The notes below the pieces were generated by a model. That model saw only the letters and a program-made list of their open reading frames with translations, did no database searches and was not told the DNA's origin. The position numbers and the translations under genes were made by a program. Positions 19,292 to 28,865 of a stretch of DNA of 28,865 bases are shown here, one piece after another (position 1 is the stretch's first letter; every line of letters starts with the position of its first letter). This stretch comes from Pelargonium cotyledonis (lineage: Eukaryota > Streptophyta > Magnoliopsida > Geraniales > Geraniaceae): positions 1-28,865 of the forward strand of contig JAYMTA010000435.1 of the NCBI GenBank assembly GCA_036897625.1, read 5' to 3'.

Positions 19292-21992
19292 GTGATATTG
19301 CCCCTTATATTTATTAGGACATGCTTCAAACTTATATCTACCTGCAATTCAATTTGACTTTCCTTGTGCTATTGGCAGGCGACCAAGAGGAACTGGTTTC
19401 CTCAAGTTTAAAACGACAGAAGCAACTGCTGCTGCAGTCGCAGCTGGAAATGCTGAATCTGGATTGGGGATTATTCTGAAAGGTCGGCAGTTGACAGTTT
19501 TGAGTGCTTTGGATAAGACAACAGCCCATAATAAGGAAGTGGAGAAGGCTAAAAAGGAGGATCATGACCACCGTAATCTCTACCTGGCAAAGGTTGATAT
19601 TCTTTATTACAACCACTCGACTGATTTGCAACATGTTTGGTGTGATGTATAATTCCTTATGAATTGACTCTTTTCTTTTCTAAATTATTTATAGGAAGGT
19701 CTTATTCTTGAAGGGACTCCTGCTGCTGAAGGTGTTTCTTCTACTGATATGTCGAAACGGCAGTCGTAAGTATAACAAAGATTTCTTGAATTTCTTGCAG
19801 TTTTATAGTAGTCATTAGATGTTATTTCTTTTGGATTTAGCTTACTTGCAAAATCAATAGGTAATAGGAAGACCTTTTTGTGTGGTTTCATCGACATTGT
19901 TCTTTATTAGGCGAAATACTCCTACCAGAAAATTTAAGCGAATAGGCGAAATACTCCATTAGTGTATAACTTTGATCTAGTTATTCGGGTAAAGAAATGT
20001 GCAGGTTGCTGACCTGATTGGCATATCTTGAATGGAAAACACTACCCAAATATTGATTGGCTCGATCCCGCAAAAAATCCGGTTTGAATTTAGATTGCCC
20101 GCGGGTGTGGATCCAATGTGGGATATTTCAGCTTCAACACTCCTAATGTGCTAGCAAAACAACAAAAAAGGGTAGGCAATGTAAACCGAAAATTAATAGG
20201 GAGGAAACACAGTAGGACATAGGCTCAAGACTAAACTAGCTTTGATACCATATTATATTTTACGCCAACAGTGGATATCCCAACTAGGAGTCTAGGATAT
20301 TAAATCATCGTTAAGAGTGTTCCATATGACTGTAAAGCATGTTCTCAACCAAATGTTAGATCACGAAACTTATGTTTGTGTTAGCACTTCTTAGCAGATA
20401 ACAGATACTGGAAAAATTTACGAATTCCAAAAACACGTCGATCACAGTCTGTTTTGTAAATGCTTGTCCACAGTTTACTGCCAATTTAGGGCTGTTTCTG
20501 AAAATGTTCCATTTTGTATGCTCAGTACTCAGTAGTATGTTTCTGAGTGTTTTTCTGAATACTTTGTGCAGGTTGGAAAAGAAAAAAGCGACTAAGCTTC
20601 AATCTCCAAACTTTCATGTTTCAAAAACTCGGCTCATTATGTATAATATACCGAAGTCAATGACTGAAAAGCAACTCAAAAGGATTTGTATCAATGCAAT
20701 TACCTCCCGAGCTACCAAGCAAACTCCTGTGATTCGACAGGTTAAATTGCGCCTAACACTGTATTTAGGTCTTAATATTTCATTCGTATTTGAGATTTTT
20801 TCTGACTCCTTGGTTTCTCATGCAGATAAAGTTATTGAAGGATGAGAAAAAAGGTAAAGTCACACAGAACCATTCGCGCGGGGTAGCATTTATCGAGTTC
20901 GGAGAGCATCAACACGCACTTGTGGCATTAAGAGTTCTCAATAACAATCCCGGTAATTCATTTTTTTATCGACGGGTTCACGTACTATTACATTGATTCT
21001 TGATAAAAAAATAGAGCTTGCAATTTTGATCCAAACCCGACCATTTTTGTGGGTTCGGGTGAAAAAATAAACACAAGAATTTTTTGGGTTGGGCAAAACC
21101 TATTCATTTATATGAAAACCCCGCCCTGATCGAACCCATACCTCTTGTGGCTTGGGTTTGTATTAAGCCTTTCCAATCCAAACCCAATCCCGAAACTCGA
21201 ATTGCTAACTTTAGTTAAAATATAGTCGGTTCTTTTTTTAAGGTGCAATATATTTTTCTTTGTATACAAACTGAACATTCTCCTTGGCTGTTCATAGAAA
21301 CTTTTGGCGCTCAACATCGCCCAATTGTGGAATTTGCTCTTGATAATGTTCAGACATTGAAAATACGCAATGCCAAGATACAACGAGCTCAGCAGCTACA
21401 GCAAGATGCCCAAGATAATCAGGACACACATCAAAACGATGATCCACATGCACCAAATGCTCGCGTAAGCAATGCCAATTCATTCAAACGCAAACCTGGC
21501 AGCGACAATCATCCTGGAAACCTTTCAGAATTCCCTAAACACGAAAAACCCGAAAACAGGTTTCCCAACAGAGCAGCCAACGATGAATCACATAGAGCTA
21601 CCAAGAGACCAAGAAACAACCAAGAAGGCGAACAAACAAACATGAGTTCACTGAGAGATAAACCCGAAGGCTCTCCATGGAAACCCAATCAACGCAACAG
21701 CGGAAGATTGCAAGAAGCTGGTACGAGATCTCTCAAGGCCCAGAAGCCTAACTTTCCAGGAGTTGGCGCGGGACCGGGAAAGAGAAAGCTACAAGATCAT
21801 GTGGAGCAACCAAGGAAAGTGAGGGCGAAGAAGAATAAAGATCCATTGGGCAGAGATGCTGTGGATAAACTTGATATGCTGATAGAGCAATACAAATCCA
21901 AATACTCTCGGCAGCCGGCGGGATCTCAGAAAACTGATGGCCAAAAACAGCCTGCTGCTTCTGGGAAGCTAAGAAGATGGTTCCAAACATGA
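12341..21992 (+). CDS. RBM28: RNA-binding protein 28 (RBM28 / yeast Nop4 family), nucleolar multi-RRM protein
   Basis: Nop4/RBM28 proteins act in the nucleolus in pre-rRNA processing and large-subunit assembly. Exons: 12341-12448, 12563-12623, 12972-13008, 13926-14056, 14178-14258, 14346-14613, 15319-15452, 16026-16165, 16610-16660, 16751-16833, 16917-16971, 17059-17173, 18356-18863, 19379-19592, 19695-19765, 20572-20740, 20826-20952, 21298-21992. Every junction is GT-AG and in phase, giving 1,015 aa, close to the Arabidopsis protein (about 1,000). RRM1 is at 23-96 (VFVANL, RGFGYVQF). A Lys-rich repeat follows at 140-208. RRM2 is at about 233-315 (TVIFGGL), RRM3 at about 329-405 ([14 protein letters not shown]), an acidic stretch at 422-450, RRM4 at about 554-650 (TVFITNL, GTGFLKF) and a diverged fifth RRM at about 706-805 ([14 protein letters not shown]). 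The tail is basic and ends with a conserved-looking [15 protein letters not shown] segment. The start ATG opens the lysine-rich [12 protein letters not shown] leader. Orthology is inferred from memory of the family. Confidence 0.92.
12749..12767 (+). repeat. (GT)n microsatellite in RBM28 intron 2
   Basis: About nine GT units in the intron between exons 2 and 3 (12624-12971). The rest of that intron shows nothing of note. Confidence 0.9.
13009..13925 (+). other. RBM28 intron 3
   Basis: The donor is CAATT|GTAAGT and the acceptor is GGTTCTGTAG|TGC. The codon TT+T (Phe) is split inside the RRM1 beta strand carrying RNP1. At 917 nt this intron is plain T-rich sequence in which I recognise no element, RNA gene or repeat. 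Confidence 0.7.
14345..14555 (+). repeat. 24-bp coding minisatellite (EKPVK units) in RBM28 exon 6
   Basis: About nine consecutive 8-residue units of the form EKPVK(E/K)(V/A)(S/L) begin exactly at the exon 6 acceptor. Differences are single substitutions (one ETPVK, one EKPVT). All units are 24 bp, so length changes keep frame. The segment lies between RRM1 and RRM2 and is strongly basic, as in nucleolar localisation or RNA-binding linkers. Its exact role cannot be read from sequence. Confidence 0.95.
14614..15318 (+). other. RBM28 intron 6
   Basis: The donor is CAGAG|GTACTA and the acceptor is GGATTGAAG|GG. AG+G gives the Arg that opens the [10 protein letters not shown] start of RRM2. The intron holds T-rich sequence and a short T run at 15062-15071. 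No element recognised. Confidence 0.7.
15453..16609 (+). other. RBM28 introns 7 and 8 around exon 8
   Basis: Intron 7 is 15453-16025 and intron 8 is 16166-16609, flanking exon 8 (16026-16165), which encodes the second half of RRM2. Both introns are featureless to my reading. Confidence 0.65.
17174..18355 (+). other. RBM28 intron 12, containing a MITE-like element
   Basis: The donor is GGAGATG|GTAAGT and the acceptor is TTTCTACAG|GA. At 1,182 nt it is the longest intron of the gene. An inverted-repeat element is described separately at 17794-18094. The rest is unremarkable. Confidence 0.75.
17794..18094 (+). mobile_element. MITE-like element A1 (terminal inverted repeats) in RBM28 intron 12
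   Basis: The left end is GGAAAAACTACAGATTAGTC and the right end GGGACCAATTCGGTAGTTTATCC. The reverse complement of the right end (GGATAAACTACCGAATTGGTC) matches the left with few differences, and similarity continues inward (ACCAATTT). Length is about 301 bp with no coding capacity. An internal phrase TTCAATAGTTGGGAGACCATTT is shared with a second copy at 23217-23487. The target duplication is obscured by A-rich flanks. Confidence 0.8.
18880..19275 (+). mobile_element. MITE-like inverted-repeat element in RBM28 intron 13
   Basis: The intron is 18864-19378. The left arm reads ATATATATAC ... TTAGGCCAAAAACACACGAC. The right arm, reverse-complemented, reads ATATATACAC ... ACAGGCCAAAAACAAATGA. 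Internally, GTCACGTGAC (a perfect 10-base palindrome, 19031-19040) is mirrored by GTCATGTGACT at about 19148. The right end has a (TA)n run at 19259-19274 followed by (GT)n. About 396 bp, non-coding. Family not assigned. Confidence 0.65.
19766..20571 (+). other. RBM28 intron 15 with a possible transposon fragment
   Basis: The donor is CAGTC|GTAAGT and the acceptor is TTTGTGCAG|G. GGCGAAATACTCC is repeated at about 19911 and 19946. The stretch 20050-20280, with a TGTGGGATATTTCAGCTTC word and CTTTGATACCATATTA, resembles text common in degraded plant LTR or MITE copies, but I could not define ends. Confidence 0.4.
21012..21213 (+). mobile_element. hAT-type MITE-like element B1 in RBM28 intron 17
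   Basis: The left end is TAGAGCTTGCAATTTTGATC. The right end is GAATTGCTAACTTTA, whose reverse complement TAAAGTTAGCAATTC matches the left with a few mismatches. The interior is rich in ACCCGA/GGGTT and CCAAACCCAATCC phrases shared with the elements at 23742 and 24001. It lies in intron 20953-21297. No clean target duplication. Confidence 0.65.
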
Positions 21993-22844
21993 TTTTGAGT
22001 AGGCTATGGTTTTGTTGCTCCGCTTGATATGTTATATTTATTTTATTATCTGGTTTTGTAATTTGTATGAATGGTGTTGCCTTAAGCTGTGGCTAAAATT
22101 TTGACAAATTTTATTGAATTTGTGTTTCTTTCCAGACTGTCTAATACAGAGCTGTCAGTTTTCTACGTGTCAGCATTCAAAATTTAGACTCACCTTTTAT
22201 GCATATTAAAGATGTAACAGGTTGGCCTAATGGCTCTAGCCGGTCTGGTTCGGTTTTGACACCAAATTTTGACCCGAACCTGTGGACAACCAGAATCTGG
22301 CCTGATTTTGCTGATTCAGGTAACATAAAAGGAATCCGGCTAGTGTTTTTTGGGACGGGTCACGAAACTGACCAGGAAAACCCACCATAACTTGGATGCA
22401 GAAGTACAGATTGGATCATACAAATTTACTCATTTTACACAAAATCCGAACTTTATCTTATCAGATTAAATTTGAATTTCTCTTTTATCAACCCGAATCC
22501 GAATTGTCACCTCTACCTGCAGGAAGGGTTCAGGTAGAAATTTTCAACTCAAAACGGAATTACCAACTCTACTACTTAAGAATATATCTAAAAGATGAAA
22601 CACACCTGTCAGGTAAAACACATTTACACAACCCAACACTTATTTCACTTTCAAAAAATTTGAACAAAATGACATTGACTTTAACTGTATTGTTCTAGAG
22701 ATAATGACTTTTCTCATCTCATTGATACAATTGCCTGTGCAGTATACTTTATATACCAGAAAAGTGCACTAAAAAAATCACGCAAATAAAGCATGTCACC
22801 TGAATTTTTCAAGTAGATTTATACGTTGTATGTGTGTTCTCAAT
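21993..22844. other. Convergent intergenic region with 3' ends of RBM28 and WDR13-like genes
   Basis: The two genes point at each other with 852 bp between stop codons. RBM28 3' UTR sequence probably runs through TTTTGTAATTTGTATGAATG (about 22054-22073), a typical loose plant poly(A) context. At about 22210-22515 lies text rich in GGTTCGG/GACCCGAA ending AATTGTCACCTCTA, the reverse of a hAT-like terminus (TAGAGGTGACAATT). Its left end is unclear. No gene seen. Confidence 0.5.
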
Positions 22845-28124
<5,280 letters not shown>

Positions 28125-28727
28125 CTTCATAATAAAGTAGTTCCATTAGTCATTGTTTCAATTATTAAAAGAACATAAAATGAACAGCCAACTCACTCCA
28201 GGAAGAGAGTTTACTAGTTCAATTTTTTTTTTGTTTTACTAGAATGCCAAAACTGATTCTGTAACTGATTCTGGACCAGTGCATTTGCAAGAGATTTTTT
28301 CTGTTATATGTAAATAGCACCCGAAATAAACTACAGCTAATAGATCATGTCCTATTTACATCTAGTGCACAGAAAATACTAGTCAAAGTTTCAAAGCATG
28401 GCAATTTACTTTAATACTATCCTGTCTTTTTCTCTCTTCCTCATAACCACCAACCCTTGAACCATGGGCAATGATGCAATTTCAAGCAATGCCATCAAAC
28501 CAACTGAAGATTGGTAAATTCAATTCCATCCTTTCTCTAGACACAATCTCACTAACATGTAGTAATATTAGGTCAAGAATATTGGAATTTGAAATTAAAT
28601 ATTTGAATTAGATACTCCAGTTGGTTTTAGTGGCATAGCCTCTTATGGACAAAGGATATTTTGTAGAGTTATATGGTATGAAATTGATAGAAATATGAAA
28701 GTTATAGGGTGAAACTGAGCAGCAATG
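28125..28727. other. Region upstream of the first recognised WDR13 exon
   Basis: The missing first exon and promoter should lie here or beyond the window, but I could not identify an ATG exon that joins position 28124 in phase with any confidence. Sequence is AT-rich with a T run at 28219-28233. Confidence 0.4.
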
Positions 28728-28865
28728 CATTTTCAGAGAAGTCATCGTCTAACAGACTGGCAGAATCCAGCAACACATTTTCAATTGCAATTGCATTTTC
28801 AGATAAGTCAACATCTAACAGAATGGCAGAATCCAGCAACACATTTTCAATTGCATTTGCATTTT
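28728..28865 (-). repeat. 66-bp tandem repeat at the right edge, open in frame on the minus strand
   Basis: Copies are 28728-28793 and 28794-28859, with a third starting at 28860 and cut by the window end. On the minus strand a continuous frame reads a 22-residue unit (ENAIAIENVLLDSA, then LLD-D-S) twice before ending at TAA shortly after LLLSFTL. It could be the last exon of another gene, part of the missing WDR13 5' exon, or non-coding. Confidence 0.75.

Overview
The window is nuclear DNA from a flowering plant, probably a eudicot. It is AT-rich, its genes are split by many short GT-AG introns with T-rich acceptors, and the spacers and introns carry plant-type SINE and DNA-transposon (MITE) remnants. 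I can support three protein-coding genes. Exon models were built by hand from reading-frame continuity, splice-site consensus and remembered protein families; no database search was possible.

Layout. 1-2100: gene-poor flank with a tandemly duplicated 432-bp block that looks transposon-derived. 2100 to about 10990 (+): a DRD1/CHR35-type SNF2 ATPase, six exons, 1,097 aa predicted, with local repeats in its first intron, second exon, third intron and 3' region. About 11000-12200: spacer with a hAT-like fragment, then a compact promoter rich in TGGGCY (site II) motifs. 12341-21992 (+): an 18-exon gene for a plant RBM28/Nop4-type nucleolar RNA-binding protein, 1,015 aa predicted. 21993-22844: convergent spacer. 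22845-28124 (-): a WDR13-like seven-bladed WD40 protein, 419 aa visible in 11 exons, with its 5' end missing or beyond the right edge. The last 140 bases hold a 66-bp in-frame tandem repeat of unknown status.

The three genes do not form a pathway. DRD1 acts in RNA-directed DNA methylation, RBM28 in ribosome biogenesis, and WDR13 is a propeller scaffold of uncertain plant function. They look like ordinary neighbours.

The most interesting feature is the DRD1-like 3' end. The last intron donor (9749) splices to a CAG|GTAG acceptor that supplies one base of an Arg codon and then the stop. That acceptor-plus-stop cassette recurs at least seven times in a degenerate tandem array over about 1.1 kb, so several alternative 3' splice choices would give different 3' UTRs and the same protein. 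A similar acceptor-in-repeat arrangement occurs in RBM28 exon 6, where 24-bp coding repeats copy the exon's own CTCAG|AG junction.
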